From the NCBI GenBank assembly GCA_902765395.1, contig CACWZP010000024.1:1-48489 (forward strand): DNA of 48,489 bases, read 5' to 3'. Source of the stretch: an uncultured Eubacteriales bacterium (GTDB taxonomy: Bacteria; Bacillota; Clostridia; Christensenellales; Aristaeellaceae). Positions within the stretch are counted from its first letter, which is position 1; every line of letters starts with the position of its first letter. The notes beneath the pieces are model-generated. The model searched no databases. It was not told where the DNA came from and saw only the letters and a list, made by a program, of their open reading frames with translations. The position numbers and the translations under genes were made by a program. Shown piece by piece: positions 31,517-39,916 of this stretch.

Positions 31517-32298
31517 AGCTGATTAACGTCACCAAGACCTTCAACCCCGGCACCTCCGACGCGCGGCTGGCGCTGAACGACGTGTCGCTGCACGTGAAGC
31601 CGGGCGACTTCATCTCCATCATCGGGGCCAACGGCGCGGGCAAGTCCACGCTGTTCAACGCCATCTGCGGCAGCTTCTTCGTGGATTCCGGCCGGGTGAT
31701 CCTGGACGGGCGGGACGTGACCATGCTGCCCGAGTACAAGCGGGCAAAATCCATCGGCCGCCTGTTCCAGGACCCCATGCGCGGAAGTGCCCCTGGCATG
31801 AGCATCGAGGAGAACCTGGTGCTGGCGGCGGGGCAGGGCGGCTGGATGAGCCGCGCCGGGCGGAAGGAGAAGCAGGCCTTCCGGGATCGGCTGGCGTTGC
31901 TGGACATGGGCCTGGAGGACCGGATGAAGCAGCCCGTGGGCCTGCTCTCCGGCGGCCAGAGGCAGGCGCTGACGCTGATGATGGCCACGCTGAGCATGCC
32001 GAAGATCCTGCTGCTGGACGAGCACACCGCTGCCCTGGACCCCGCCACGGCCGAGAAGGTGCTTTCGCTGACCACCCGCATCGTGGAAGAGAACCGGCTC
32101 ACCTGCCTGATGATTACCCACAACATGCAGTCCGCGCTGGACCTGGGCAACCGCACCATCATGATGGACGCGGGCCGCGTGGTGTTCGACACCACCGGCG
32201 ACGAGCGCGCCGCCCTCACCGTGGACGACCTGCTGGAGAAGTTCCGCGAGGCCAGCGGCAAGGCCCTGGACAACGACCGGATGCTGCTTGCAAACTGA
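31510..32298 (+). CDS. trpZ: ABC transporter ATP-binding protein, TrpZ type
   Basis: A 262-residue ATPase with Walker A GANGAGKST (39-47), signature LLSGGQRQALTL, Walker B LLLDEHTAALDP (with His after Glu, a known variant in this group) and switch ITHN. It energises TrpXY. The start overlaps trpY. The frame is open further upstream, but that part is a shadow of trpY. The last codons and stop (GCA AAC TGA) lie inside the first unit of a palindromic 35-bp repeat. Confidence 0.92.
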   Translation: MLKLINVTKTFNPGTSDARLALNDVSLHVKPGDFISIIGANGAGKSTLFNAICGSFFVDSGRVILDGRDVTMLPEYKRAKSIGRLFQDPMRGSAPGMSIEENLVLAAGQGGWMSRAGRKEKQAFRDRLALLDMGLEDRMKQPVGLLSGGQRQALTLMMATLSMPKILLLDEHTAALDPATAEKVLSLTTRIVEENRLTCLMITHNMQSALDLGNRTIMMDAGRVVFDTTGDERAALTVDDLLEKFREASGKALDNDRMLLAN

Positions 32299-32394
32299 GT
32301 TTGCATCCATTTGCTGCCGCGCGGGCAAGCTGTGCTTGCATCCAGCCGCTGCCGCGCTGGCAAACTGAGTTTGCATCCAGCCGCTGCCGCGCAA
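32290..32394 (+). repeat. three tandem 35-bp palindromic repeats on the trpZ stop codon
   Basis: Units at 32290, 32325 and 32360, each 35 bp. Each has the form arm, three bases, complementary arm, then ATCCA and (T/G)(T/C)(T/C)GCTGCCGCGC. Units 1 and 3 read GCAAAC-TGA-GTTTGC; unit 2 reads GCAAGC-TGT-GCTTGC, in which both arms changed together so pairing is kept. The loop TGA of unit 1 is the trpZ stop codon. The core resembles the 71-bp units at 26679-26891. Confidence 0.9.
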
Positions 32395-32399
32395 AAAAC

Positions 32400-32438
32400 C
32401 AAATCCCTTCCGCCATTGATTCAAGCGCAAGGGATTTG
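32400..32438 (+). terminator. possible terminator after trpZ
   Basis: CAAATCCCTT (32400-32409) pairs with AAGGGATTTG (32429-32438), with an inner CGC/GCG pair. The T-run is weak (TGTTGTTT). Beyond it lies a dispersed repeat (CCCAAAGCCTTCCCC..., 32491-32543); nothing else is seen up to the degV gene. Confidence 0.45.
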
Positions 32439-32589
32439 TGTTGTTTCATTGCAGGGGGGCATTGCGGTGGAAAGCCAGCTTCTGCGCCTGCCCAAAGCCT
32501 TCCCCTTGAGGGGAAGGTGCCCCGAAGGGGCGGAAGAGGTCGCTCTCCTGTCAACAGGGCAGCGTCGTCCTGCAAGGTCGGTCAGAGCG

Positions 32590-33432
32590 TTACTTCCTGA
32601 CAAACAGCACGCCCAGCGTGCCCTGGCCGCAGTGGCTGGTGATGGAGCATCCGGCGCGCACCTCCAGCACCTCCTGGAAGGGGACGTGTTCGAGGACCAT
32701 CTCTTTGGTCAGCTCGAACTGTTCCCGGGTGACGCCGGTGTGGGTGATGAACACGCGCCGGGCGTTCACCGCGTCGGGGCTGCGCAGCCGGTCGTCCACA
32801 TACTGCTTCAGGCACCGCTCGTAGCTGCCGCGGAACTTCTTGCCGACGACCATCTTGCCGCCGGTCACCTCGATGCAGGGCCGCAGCTTGAGGATGTTCG
32901 CGCCCAGCATGGCCACCATGGAGCAGCGGCCGCCCTTGTAGAGGAAGTCCAGCCGGTCGACGATGAACGAGGCGTCCACCTTGTCGATCAGGGCATTCAC
33001 GTGGTCCAGGATCGCCTTCGGGTCGTCCTCGCCCGCCTCGATCAGGTCCACCGCCTCGCACAGCAAAAGCGCGATGCCGCTGGACAGGTTGCGGCTGTCC
33101 ACGCAGTACACCGGCAGGCCCTCCGCCGCGGCCACGGCGTGCTCATAGCAGGAGGAGAAGTCGGCGCTGATGTTGAAGTGGATTACGGCGTCGCAGTCCT
33201 CCAGCAGCGCCTTGAAGCGCTGGCGATAGGTGTCGCTGTTGATGGCCGCGGTCTTGGGCAGGTCGCCGCCCGCGTCCACGTGGCGGAAGATGTCGTCCGG
33301 GGCGATGTCCGCGCCGTCGGTGTAGTCTGTTCCGCCCATGGTGACAGTCAGGGGAATGATGGTGATGTCATGGGCCTGGATGTATTCCGGGCTCAGGTCG
33401 CAGGTGCTGTCCGCGGTGATACGGATTTTCAT
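32590..33432 (-). CDS. DegV family fatty-acid-binding protein
   Basis: A 280-residue DegV protein. ITADSTCDLSPEYI at the start, a TSQIN-like site in modified form (KTAAINSDTY), SADFSSCYEHA, VDSRNLSSGIALL and FLYKGGRCSM are characteristic. DegV/FakB proteins hold a fatty acid and in some species present it to the kinase FakA. No FakA gene is nearby, so phosphorylation partner and role are unknown. It follows the ACT-domain gene on the same strand by 14 nt, so both likely share the promoter at 33927-33955. Confidence 0.9.
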   Translation of the reverse strand: MKIRITADSTCDLSPEYIQAHDITIIPLTVTMGGTDYTDGADIAPDDIFRHVDAGGDLPKTAAINSDTYRQRFKALLEDCDAVIHFNISADFSSCYEHAVAAAEGLPVYCVDSRNLSSGIALLLCEAVDLIEAGEDDPKAILDHVNALIDKVDASFIVDRLDFLYKGGRCSMVAMLGANILKLRPCIEVTGGKMVVGKKFRGSYERCLKQYVDDRLRSPDAVNARRVFITHTGVTREQFELTKEMVLEHVPFQEVLEVRAGCSITSHCGQGTLGVLFVRK

Positions 33433-33446
33433 GTTTGCCTCCAGAA

Positions 33447-33884
33447 TTATTCCAGCGCCAGCAGGCGCACGTTTTCCACGCCTTCGATGGCGCTCAGCTC
33501 GTCGGTCATGCCGTCCACGGTGCCCTTCAGCTGCCCCAGGTCGATGGACAGCATGATGCTGGCCTTGCCGTGGATGGGCAGGCTCTGGGTGATGGTGAGG
33601 ATGTTGGCGTTGCAGCGCGACACTGTGCCCAGCACCTTTGAGAGCATCCCCGCCCGGTGGTTCAGCTGCAGCATCAGCGAGGCCTTCCGGCCCACCGTCA
33701 GCTGGCTGGGCTCCAGGATCTTGTCCTTGTATTTATAGTAGGTGCTGCGGCTGATGCCCACGGCGTGCACCGCGTCGATCACCTGGGCGCAGGCCCCGGA
33801 TTCCAGCAGCCGCCGCGCCTCCACCACCTTGATGAAGTAGTCCGGCAGCGCGGACTTTTCCACGATCAGATACTCGTTCAACAT
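33447..33884 (-). CDS. pheB: ACT domain protein, UPF0735/PheB family
   Basis: A 145-residue protein. The N-terminal half looks like a small helix-turn-helix ([18 protein letters not shown], about residues 39-56). The C-terminal ACT domain ([19 protein letters not shown]) is of the kind that binds amino acids. This matches the UPF0735/PheB family, named from a Bacillus locus near pheA but without proven function. It may be an amino-acid-sensing regulator. Confidence 0.88.
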   Translation of the reverse strand: MLNEYLIVEKSALPDYFIKVVEARRLLESGACAQVIDAVHAVGISRSTYYKYKDKILEPSQLTVGRKASLMLQLNHRAGMLSKVLGTVSRCNANILTITQSLPIHGKASIMLSIDLGQLKGTVDGMTDELSAIEGVENVRLLALE

Positions 33885-33926
33885 GGCCGCAGCCGCCCTT
33901 TCGATTCAGCGTTTTTCCACATTTAT

Positions 33927-33955
33927 ATTATATGCGAAAGACGCGCGTCCGTCAA
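33927..33955 (-). promoter_or_regulatory. sigma-A promoter of pheB-degV
   Basis: On the minus strand TTGACG (33955-33950), 17-nt spacer, TATAAT (33932-33927). Divergent from the smpB promoter. Confidence 0.88.
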
Positions 33956-33986
33956 GTGCGGACACGGAAAAATCCGCCCGAAGAGG

Positions 33987-34015
33987 TTTACAAATCTCCG
34001 CCGGGGTGGTATACT
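33987..34015 (+). promoter_or_regulatory. sigma-A promoter of smpB
   Basis: TTTACA (33987-33992), 17-nt spacer, TATACT (34010-34015), about 45 bp before the smpB start. Confidence 0.85.
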
Positions 34016-34059
34016 ATAGGGTACGGATCGGCTTTTGCCGGAAAGGGGGAGAGGACGCC

Positions 34060-34521
34060 ATGCCGCAGAAGGGCGTCAAGGTCGTCGCGCAGAACCGGCG
34101 CGCCCGGCACGACTATTTCGTCCTCGAAACCTGGGAGGCCGGCATTGAGCTGAAGGGCACCGAGGTGAAGAGCATCCGCCTGGGCAAGTGCAACCTGAAG
34201 GACTGCTACGCCGCCGTGAAGAACGGCGAAATGCTGGTCTACGGCATGCACATCAGCCCCTATGAAAAGGGCAGCTACTTCAACACCGACCCCCTTCGGC
34301 CCAAGCGCCTGCTGATGCACAAGAGCGAGATCCGCAAGTGCCACCAGTCCGTGATGCAGCAGGGCCTGGCGCTGATCCCGCTGAGCGTCTATCTGAAGGA
34401 TGGGCGCATGAAGCTGGAGCTGGCGCTGTGCAAAGGCAAGAAGCTGTACGACAAGCGCGACGACATGGCCAAGCGCGACGCCCAGCGCGATATCGAACGC
34501 TCGATGCGCGCGCGCGGATAA
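34060..34521 (+). CDS. smpB: SsrA-binding protein SmpB
   Basis: A 153-residue SmpB of normal length. [43 protein letters not shown] and the basic C-terminal tail [19 protein letters not shown] are diagnostic. SmpB delivers tmRNA to stalled ribosomes, with its tail acting as a codon-anticodon mimic. GGAAAGGGGGAGAGG precedes the ATG. Its RNA partner ssrA begins 39 bp downstream on the same strand, so both may be transcribed together. Confidence 0.96.
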   Translation: MPQKGVKVVAQNRRARHDYFVLETWEAGIELKGTEVKSIRLGKCNLKDCYAAVKNGEMLVYGMHISPYEKGSYFNTDPLRPKRLLMHKSEIRKCHQSVMQQGLALIPLSVYLKDGRMKLELALCKGKKLYDKRDDMAKRDAQRDIERSMRARG

Positions 34522-34560
34522 TCGAGGAAGGAGACAGCAGTTCACATCTTTCCATCCCAT

Positions 34561-34910
34561 GGGGCCGTATTTGGTTTCGACGGGGATGCGGAGGGACAGA
34601 GAAGCGAGCGGCGGCCCTGAACCGCCTGAAAACGGGAACTTAAATGAACTGACAACTACGATAACGTAGCTTTCGCCGCTTAATCGGCGATCGTCGACCC
34701 TGAGCGTCCTGCCGCGCAGGCCATCGACGTCATAATAGCAGGGAACCAGCTGCCTTAAGCTTTGCGGGCGGCGGGACTTTATGAAGCTACTGAAGCCAGA
34801 ATCCTGTCTGCGGGAGTTTGGCGGAGGGAATGTCAATACACAGACTGCGCTCGGAGATGCTCTGGTCTTCTGGTCTTCGGACAGGGGTTCGACCCCCCTC
34901 GGCTCCACCA
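34561..34910 (+). ncRNA. ssrA: transfer-messenger RNA (tmRNA)
   Basis: A 350-nt one-piece tmRNA. The 5' GGGGCCG pairs with CGGCTCC before the encoded ACCA end (acceptor stem with one G-U). TTTGGTTTCGACGGGG and GGGTTCGACCCCC form the D-like and T arms. The internal message reads ACT GAC AAC TAC GAT AAC GTA GCT TTC GCC GCT TAA (34648-34683, key residues TDNYDNVAFAA), and pseudoknot-forming GC-rich segments follow. The tag ends in a hydrophobic -AFAA, suited to ClpXP-type degradation. It ends stalled translation together with SmpB. Confidence 0.96.
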
Positions 34911-34991
34911 CTCGACAATCTGGTCGAATCCCGGACATACTGATCGCCGTTTCTGGCGATGGTTCATTCGGGGTATTCTGCCAGGCATGAC

Positions 34992-35032
34992 GCATCCCCT
35001 TCAAGCAATTTCGCTTGGAGGGGATGCTTTTT
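34992..35032 (+). terminator. terminator of ssrA
   Basis: GCATCCCCTTCAAGC (34992-35006) pairs with 35013-35027 (one G-T pair) around AATTTC and is followed by TTTTT. The stretch 34911-34990 between tmRNA and this hairpin holds only a small ATCGCC/GGCGAT hairpin. Confidence 0.88.
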
Positions 35033-35085
35033 CTATTATCACTATGAAGTCTGCTTCGCGTGTTCCTGCATGACACGGGCGATAT

Positions 35086-36990
35086 ATGAGGCTGGCCTGT
35101 CGACGGTTCGGGCCGTGTGGATGCTTGCGCGGGTTTGAACGCGAAACCGAGGGTTGTTTCGGATGCCCGGAGGGGCCGGTGGAAAATGTCAAGGGCGGCA
35201 GCACCGTGAAGGTGTACGTGACCACCAAGTACCAGGTGAAGTATTACCTGGACAAGCGCGACGGCAGCGGCTACCAGGAGCTGACGGGCGAGAAGTACAA
35301 GGACGAGAAGTTCTACACCACGCCTGGCACGGAAAACGCGGTCAAGACGCTGGTATCCAGCGTGGATTACGTGGTCGACGAGGATCACTATGTCAAGCTG
35401 CTGAACCAGACGCCCAGCGATTCCGATCGCTTCAAGGACGAGCGCATCGTGCGCGGCGAGTATTCCGAGTTCCTCTACAAGTTCGACGATTACGAGCACG
35501 TGTTCCCCGTGCCCGCGCTGCCCGCGGGTGAGGAGCTGCCCTCCGGCACCATGCTGGACGACAGCCAGTGGGTGCTGCGCGATCCCGACCTGGCGGCATA
35601 CACCAAACAGGCGCCCTCCAGGAGCTATGCCATCACCGGCACGGCCTATGGAACGGGCAACACCGTGTATGCCTACAAGGGCGCGTCCCTGGGCGATACC
35701 ACCAACACATACCACCTGTACGCGTCGGTGCTTTCCGGCCTGACGGTGGAAAAGATCGTCCAGAACGCGAAGGATGGGGACGCGGACACGGCGTTCGAGT
35801 TCACGATCCAGCTGGACGACGCCACCATCGAAGGCGTCTATGGCGACATGACCTTTGAAAAGGGCAAGACCACGATCACGCTGAAGGGCGGCGAGAGCAA
35901 GACCGCCAGCGGCCTGCCCACCGGCCTGGGCTACACGGTCGAGGAGACCGTGCCCTCGGGCTGGAAGCAGGTGGAGAGCAGCGGCACAGAGGGCACCATC
36001 GTCGCCGGCAGGGAAAACCTGGCGTCGTTCAAGAACGAGCCTGTCCCGACCCCGACCCCCACGCCCACCCCGACCCCGACGCCTGAACCCACGCCGACTG
36101 TGACGGCCGAGCCCACGCCGACAGCGACGGCCGAGCCCACGGCGACGCCGAGGCCGCTGACCACTATTGAGGGCCGAAAGGTCTGGGACGACGAGGACAA
36201 CGCCCACGGCACGCGCCCGGAAGCCATCACGGTGCATCTGTACGCCGACGGTGCGCTGGTGACCGGCGGCGCGCCCGCATGGACGCGCAGCGGCAGCACC
36301 TGGACCTATCGCTTTGTCGACGTGCCCGCGCGGACGGCCGATGGCGCTGAAATCAGCTACACGGTGCGCGAGGAGCCCGTGGAGGGCTACACCACCGACA
36401 TCTCGGGCCTGACGATCACCAACCATCTGATCCCGCGCCAGACCGAGGCGTATACGGACATCGAGGGCACCAAGACCTGGAACGACGATGACGACGCCCG
36501 CGGGCTGCGGCCGGATTCCATCACGGTGACCCTGTACAGGGACGGCGTGGAGATCGAGCGCCGCACGGTGCGCCAGGCCGACGGCTGGCGCTATCGCTTC
36601 GAGAACCTGCCCGAGGACGACGGCTACGGCAACACCCACAAATACACGCTGCGCGAGAGCGCGGTGAGCGGATACTTCTCCAGGCAGGTCGGCTATGACC
36701 TGGTGAACACCCTGCTGCCCGTCGACGCAAAGCGCAGTCCGGACGCGCCCAACGGCACGGTGGAGCTGGCGGAGCGCAAGACCGGCACGCCGCCGCCGGC
36801 CTTCCAGGCCAAGACCATGGAAGAGATGGAGGACCTGCTGGACCTGCTCGGCTACGACACGCCCCTGTGGGGCATGCTGGCGACGGGCGACGAGACGCCG
36901 GTCTATCCGTACGTCTTCGGTGGAGCGGGCGCGCTGGCCGTGCTGGCGGCGATCCTGCCCGGCAGAAGACGCAGGAAGAGCGAGGAATAA
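35086..36990 (+). CDS. Cna-B-domain surface protein, apparently lacking its 5' end
   Basis: An open frame of 634 codons encoding adhesin-type sequence without a signal peptide. The first about 40 residues look unrelated to a secreted protein. From about residue 45 the sequence is typical of Cna-B/SpaA adhesins: one Cna-B-like domain at about 216-318, a PTPTPT/AEPT linker at 321-357, and Cna-B domains at about 360-447 (GRKVWDDEDN) and 458-545 (GTKTWNDDDD). At the C-terminus come LATGDE, a membrane helix and RRRRKSEE, a wall-sorting arrangement with LATGD in place of LPxTG. There is no convincing promoter or ribosome site. It is probably a truncated remnant beside ssrA, although the frame is intact. 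Confidence 0.75.
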   Translation: MRLACRRFGPCGCLRGFERETEGCFGCPEGPVENVKGGSTVKVYVTTKYQVKYYLDKRDGSGYQELTGEKYKDEKFYTTPGTENAVKTLVSSVDYVVDEDHYVKLLNQTPSDSDRFKDERIVRGEYSEFLYKFDDYEHVFPVPALPAGEELPSGTMLDDSQWVLRDPDLAAYTKQAPSRSYAITGTAYGTGNTVYAYKGASLGDTTNTYHLYASVLSGLTVEKIVQNAKDGDADTAFEFTIQLDDATIEGVYGDMTFEKGKTTITLKGGESKTASGLPTGLGYTVEETVPSGWKQVESSGTEGTIVAGRENLASFKNEPVPTPTPTPTPTPTPEPTPTVTAEPTPTATAEPTATPRPLTTIEGRKVWDDEDNAHGTRPEAITVHLYADGALVTGGAPAWTRSGSTWTYRFVDVPARTADGAEISYTVREEPVEGYTTDISGLTITNHLIPRQTEAYTDIEGTKTWNDDDDARGLRPDSITVTLYRDGVEIERRTVRQADGWRYRFENLPEDDGYGNTHKYTLRESAVSGYFSRQVGYDLVNTLLPVDAKRSPDAPNGTVELAERKTGTPPPAFQAKTMEEMEDLLDLLGYDTPLWGMLATGDETPVYPYVFGGAGALAVLAAILPGRRRRKSEE

Positions 36991-37026
36991 ACCAACAGTG
37001 CTCTTGATACCCCGCTGAAAGACAGC

Positions 37027-37068
37027 CGCGGGGGCGGTTACCCGACATTCCGGGTAACCGCCCCCGCG
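37027..37068. terminator. perfect 18-bp hairpin after the Cna-B gene
   Basis: Arms 37027-37044 and 37051-37068 pair without mismatch around ACATTC. No T-run follows (ATTTATATG), so termination may be weak on either strand. Confidence 0.55.
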
Positions 37069-37129
37069 ATTTATATGCGAATCAAGATGGCGATGGATGA
37101 AAACTGGATCATCACGTTTTCTCGGGGAA

Positions 37130-37265
37130 TACCTCCTCTCAGTCAGCCGTCGGCTGCCAGCTCTCCCCCTCACGGAGGAGAGCCGAGTAAAAACTGAAGC
37201 CTTGTCTCGCCCCCCGTGAGGGGGAGAGGGGGCTTTCTCAATTTCCAACTTTCCGTGAAGAACCC
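37130..37265 (-). repeat. dispersed intergenic repeat, copy B (inverted)
   Basis: In reverse orientation it shares both ends of the repeat at 11120-11365: TTCACGGAAAGTTGG and AAAGCCCCCTCTCC at one side, GAGCTGGCAGCCGACGGC then TGACTGAGAGG at the other. It lacks the middle of copy A and is about 110 bp shorter. It fills much of the gene-free stretch 37069-37329. Confidence 0.7.
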
Positions 37266-37329
37266 GAAAACTTCCGCGACGCCGGTTTACCCCTCGCCTC
37301 CAACAGAGCCCCGGCCTCTGGCCGCTTCG

Positions 37330-37902
37330 CTACTTCTTCATCAGCGCCGCGCCGGCGTTCCAGGCCTTGCCCACCTTCGCGCCGGTGGCGTAGTAGCCGT
37401 TCTTGAACTGGTCGAACATCAGCGCGTGCAGCTTCTCCGGCTCCACCTTGCCCTTCTCGTCCAGCACGGCCTCCTCGGCCTTCACATTCACGATTTTGCC
37501 CACGATGCCGTCCACGTGCTCGGTGTGCAAGAACTCCAGCAGCTCGCACTCCATCACCAGGGGGAACTCCTCGATGATCGGCGCGTGCACCCTGTCGCTC
37601 TTCACCGCGTGATAGCCGGTGCGCTCGAACTTGTCGTCCATCTTGTTGCCGCTGGCGATGCCGAAGAAGTCGGCCACGTCCATGTGGGCCTCGTCGGCCA
37701 GGGCCACGGTGAAGGCGCGGCTTTCCTGGATGTTCAGCCAGGTGCGCTTGCCCGCGCCGATGAACAGTATGATCTTGTCCTCGTCGCAGATCTGGCCCCA
37801 GGCCGCGTTCATCACGTTCACCTTTTCGTTTTCGTCATAGGCTGCCACCATCAGCACCGGCATGGGCCATACCGCCGGCAGGACGCCCAGGTTTTTCTTC
37901 AT
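37330..37902 (-). CDS. flavin reductase-like FMN-binding protein
   Basis: A 190-residue split-barrel flavoprotein of the flavin-reductase-like family. PMPVLMVAAYDENEKVNVMNAAW, FIGAGKRTWLNIQESRAFTV and DFFGIASGNKMDD KFERTG match the fold's FMN phosphate and isoalloxazine contacts. It probably binds FMN and acts as a small oxidoreductase; the partner is unknown. It stands alone on the minus strand. GAAAGGAGGAAATGAC lies just before the ATG. Confidence 0.88.
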   Translation of the reverse strand: MKKNLGVLPAVWPMPVLMVAAYDENEKVNVMNAAWGQICDEDKIILFIGAGKRTWLNIQESRAFTVALADEAHMDVADFFGIASGNKMDDKFERTGYHAVKSDRVHAPIIEEFPLVMECELLEFLHTEHVDGIVGKIVNVKAEEAVLDEKGKVEPEKLHALMFDQFKNGYYATGAKVGKAWNAGAALMKK

Positions 37903-38016
37903 GTCATTTCCTCCTTTGCTTTTGCCTCAACGGCTTTATTCTATATTACCATGGATTTGGAAAAAAGCAAGGGGAGACGCTGACAATGCCCCGGATGAAA
38001 ATTTGCCCGGGGACGC

Positions 38017-38044
38017 TTTACATTTTACAGGCCGATGCTATAAT
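38017..38044 (+). promoter_or_regulatory. promoter of the lipid-type operon
   Basis: TTTACA (38017-38022), 16-nt spacer, TATAAT (38039-38044), about 35 bp before the acyltransferase start. Confidence 0.82.
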
Positions 38045-38078
38045 GAAAAACAATACAGGTGGGGAAGGAGGCGGCCGC

Positions 38079-38840
38079 ATGATGAAGCTGCTGGGCTATT
38101 GGGTGTATCGGGCGACGTGTGTGCTGGCGCGGCTGTTTTTCCCGCGGCCGGAGCTGGAGGGCCTGGAGAACATCCCGGAGGGCCCCTGCGTGCTGGTGGG
38201 CAACCACTGCCAGATGCACAGCCCTGTGCTGTGCGAGCTGTACCTGCCCTTCGACAGGGCCATCTGGTGCAATGGCGAGATGATGCACCTGAAGGAGGTG
38301 CCCGACTACGCCTACCGGGACTTCTGGTCCAACAAGCCCCGGAGCGTGCGCTGGCTGTACAGGATCCTGTCCTATCTCATCGCGCCGATCTCGGTGGGGG
38401 TGTTCAATAACGCCCACTGCATCAGCGTCTACCGGGACACCCGCCTGACGGCCACCTTCCGCCACTCGGTCGAGAGGCTGACGGAGGGCGCGCGGGTGGT
38501 GATCTTCCCTGAGTGCCCCACGCCGCACAACAACATCATCTATGAATTCCAGAACCCGTTCATCGCCCTGGGCCACCTGTACGCCAGGAAGACCGGCCAG
38601 CCCCTGGCCTTCGTGCCCATGTACGTGGCCCCGGAGCTGGGGAAGATCTGCTTTGGCGAGCCCGTGTACTACGATGACGCCGCCAAGCCGGACGTGGAGC
38701 GCGCGCGGGTGTGCCGGGCGCTGATGGACGGCGTCACCCAACTGGGCGTGGCGCTGCCGCCGCACCGCGTGGTGCCCTACCTGAACCTGCCGAAGAAGGA
38801 TCGCCCCCTGAACCGGCCCGAAGGGGACGCCGCGCCATGA
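38079..38840 (+). CDS. PlsC-like acyltransferase with altered catalytic box
   Basis: A 253-residue protein of the lysophosphatidic acid acyltransferase fold. Motif I reads NHCQMHS (His43...Ser48), so the Asp of the canonical H-x4-D is Ser. Motif III reads FPECPTP (143-149) instead of FPEGTRS. Motif IV is FVPMYV (178-183). The fold is probably kept, while the catalytic chemistry may differ or be lost. GAAGGAGG is 7 nt from the first of two adjacent ATGs. The stop overlaps the next start (ATGA). With PAP2 and GtrA genes downstream, a role in lipid or lipid-linked glycan remodelling is likely. Confidence 0.8.
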   Translation: MMKLLGYWVYRATCVLARLFFPRPELEGLENIPEGPCVLVGNHCQMHSPVLCELYLPFDRAIWCNGEMMHLKEVPDYAYRDFWSNKPRSVRWLYRILSYLIAPISVGVFNNAHCISVYRDTRLTATFRHSVERLTEGARVVIFPECPTPHNNIIYEFQNPFIALGHLYARKTGQPLAFVPMYVAPELGKICFGEPVYYDDAAKPDVERARVCRALMDGVTQLGVALPPHRVVPYLNLPKKDRPLNRPEGDAAP

Positions 38841-39523
38841 AGAAGCCCGTCGTCGACTACCGGCAGCTCCGCCCCTCCCGGCTGAACGAACAGCGGTTTG
38901 AGCACCTCTGGCTGCTGGGCGGGTGGCTGGTGTACCTGGCGCTGTACTTCGTCACCGAGAACCTGATCCCCGTCAGCCGCTGCCACGTGATCCACTGCGC
39001 GCTGGACGACCGCATTCCCTTCATGGAGGGCTTCCTGGTCTTCTACTGCTACTGGTACGTGCTGCTGGTGGGGTCGCTTGCGTACTTTTTGCTGTACGAC
39101 CTGCGCTCGTTCCGCAGGCTGCAGATCTACATCATGATTACCCAGGCGGTGGCGATGCTGGCCTACATCCTCTATCCCAGCATCCAGCTGGGCCGCCCGG
39201 AGGCCTTCGAGCGGGACAACCTGCTCACCCGGCTGGCGGCCTTCATCTATGCCTTCGACACGCCCACCGGCGTGTGCCCGTCGCTGCACGTGGCCTACTC
39301 CATGGGCATCGCCTCGGTGTGGTGCCGGGCGCGGGACGGGAACGGGGCCTGGAAGGCGCTCATGGTCCTCTCCGCCGTGGTCATCTCCATCTCCACCGCC
39401 TTCGTGAAGCAGCACTCGGTGGTGGACATCTTCGCCGCGATCCCGGTGGGGCTGCTGGCGGAAATACAGGTGTTCGGCAAGACGCGGTTGAACCGTTGGA
39501 TTGAAGGGAAGTGGAATCCGTGA
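38837..39523 (+). CDS. PAP2 superfamily membrane phosphatase/transferase
   Basis: A 228-residue protein with about six membrane helices. It has the PAP2_3/IPC-synthase-like signature: CPSLH (147-151) and FVKQHSVVD with His193 and Asp197. These residues form the His-Asp site for phosphate transfer in that family. It may dephosphorylate phosphatidate or lipid phosphates or move a headgroup. Translation is coupled to the acyltransferase by a four-base overlap and to GtrA by GTGA at the stop. Confidence 0.88.
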   Translation: MKKPVVDYRQLRPSRLNEQRFEHLWLLGGWLVYLALYFVTENLIPVSRCHVIHCALDDRIPFMEGFLVFYCYWYVLLVGSLAYFLLYDLRSFRRLQIYIMITQAVAMLAYILYPSIQLGRPEAFERDNLLTRLAAFIYAFDTPTGVCPSLHVAYSMGIASVWCRARDGNGAWKALMVLSAVVISISTAFVKQHSVVDIFAAIPVGLLAEIQVFGKTRLNRWIEGKWNP

Positions 39524-39915
39524 AGGAATTTACCCGGATGATGAAATTTGTGCTGTTCTCCATCAGCGCGGGGCTGATCGAGATCGGCTCGTTCACGCTC
39601 TTGAACGAGGTGTTTCACCTGCCGTACTGGGTCAGCTACCTGGTGGCACTGGTGCTGTCGGTGCTGTGGAACTTCACGCTGAACCGGCGCTACACGTTCA
39701 AGTCCGCCGCCAACGTGCCCGTGGCGATGCTGAAGGTGGCAGCGTTCTACGTCGTGTTCACGCCGCTGTCCACCGCGCTGGAGCACTGGTACACCGCCAC
39801 CCTGGGCTGGAACGAGTACCTGGCCACCGGCGCGAACATGCTGCTGAACTTCGTGACGGAGTTCGTCTACCAGCGCTACTTCGTGTTCGGCAAGTCGCTG
39901 GACACCCGCAAATAG
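39520..39915 (+). CDS. GtrA family membrane protein
   Basis: A 131-residue protein with four helices and the GtrA pattern: FVLFSISAGLIEIGSFTLL, VLWNFTLNRRYTFKS and a C-terminal NFVTEFVYQRYFVF. GtrA proteins are thought to flip undecaprenyl-linked sugars or assist polysaccharide assembly. The GTG at 39520 overlaps the PAP2 stop and has GAAGGGAAG about 9 nt upstream; a GTG at 39511 is too close to it. Confidence 0.88.
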   Translation: MKEFTRMMKFVLFSISAGLIEIGSFTLLNEVFHLPYWVSYLVALVLSVLWNFTLNRRYTFKSAANVPVAMLKVAAFYVVFTPLSTALEHWYTATLGWNEYLATGANMLLNFVTEFVYQRYFVFGKSLDTRK

Positions 39916-39916
39916 C

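Noticed and set aside
32290-32394. CRISPR-like 35-bp direct repeats
   Set aside because: Repeats follow each other without spacers and contain only three units.
34911-35085. att-site duplication of the ssrA 3' end
   Set aside because: CTGGTCGAATCCCGG downstream is only loosely similar to the tmRNA T-arm and end, and no integrase gene is present in the window.
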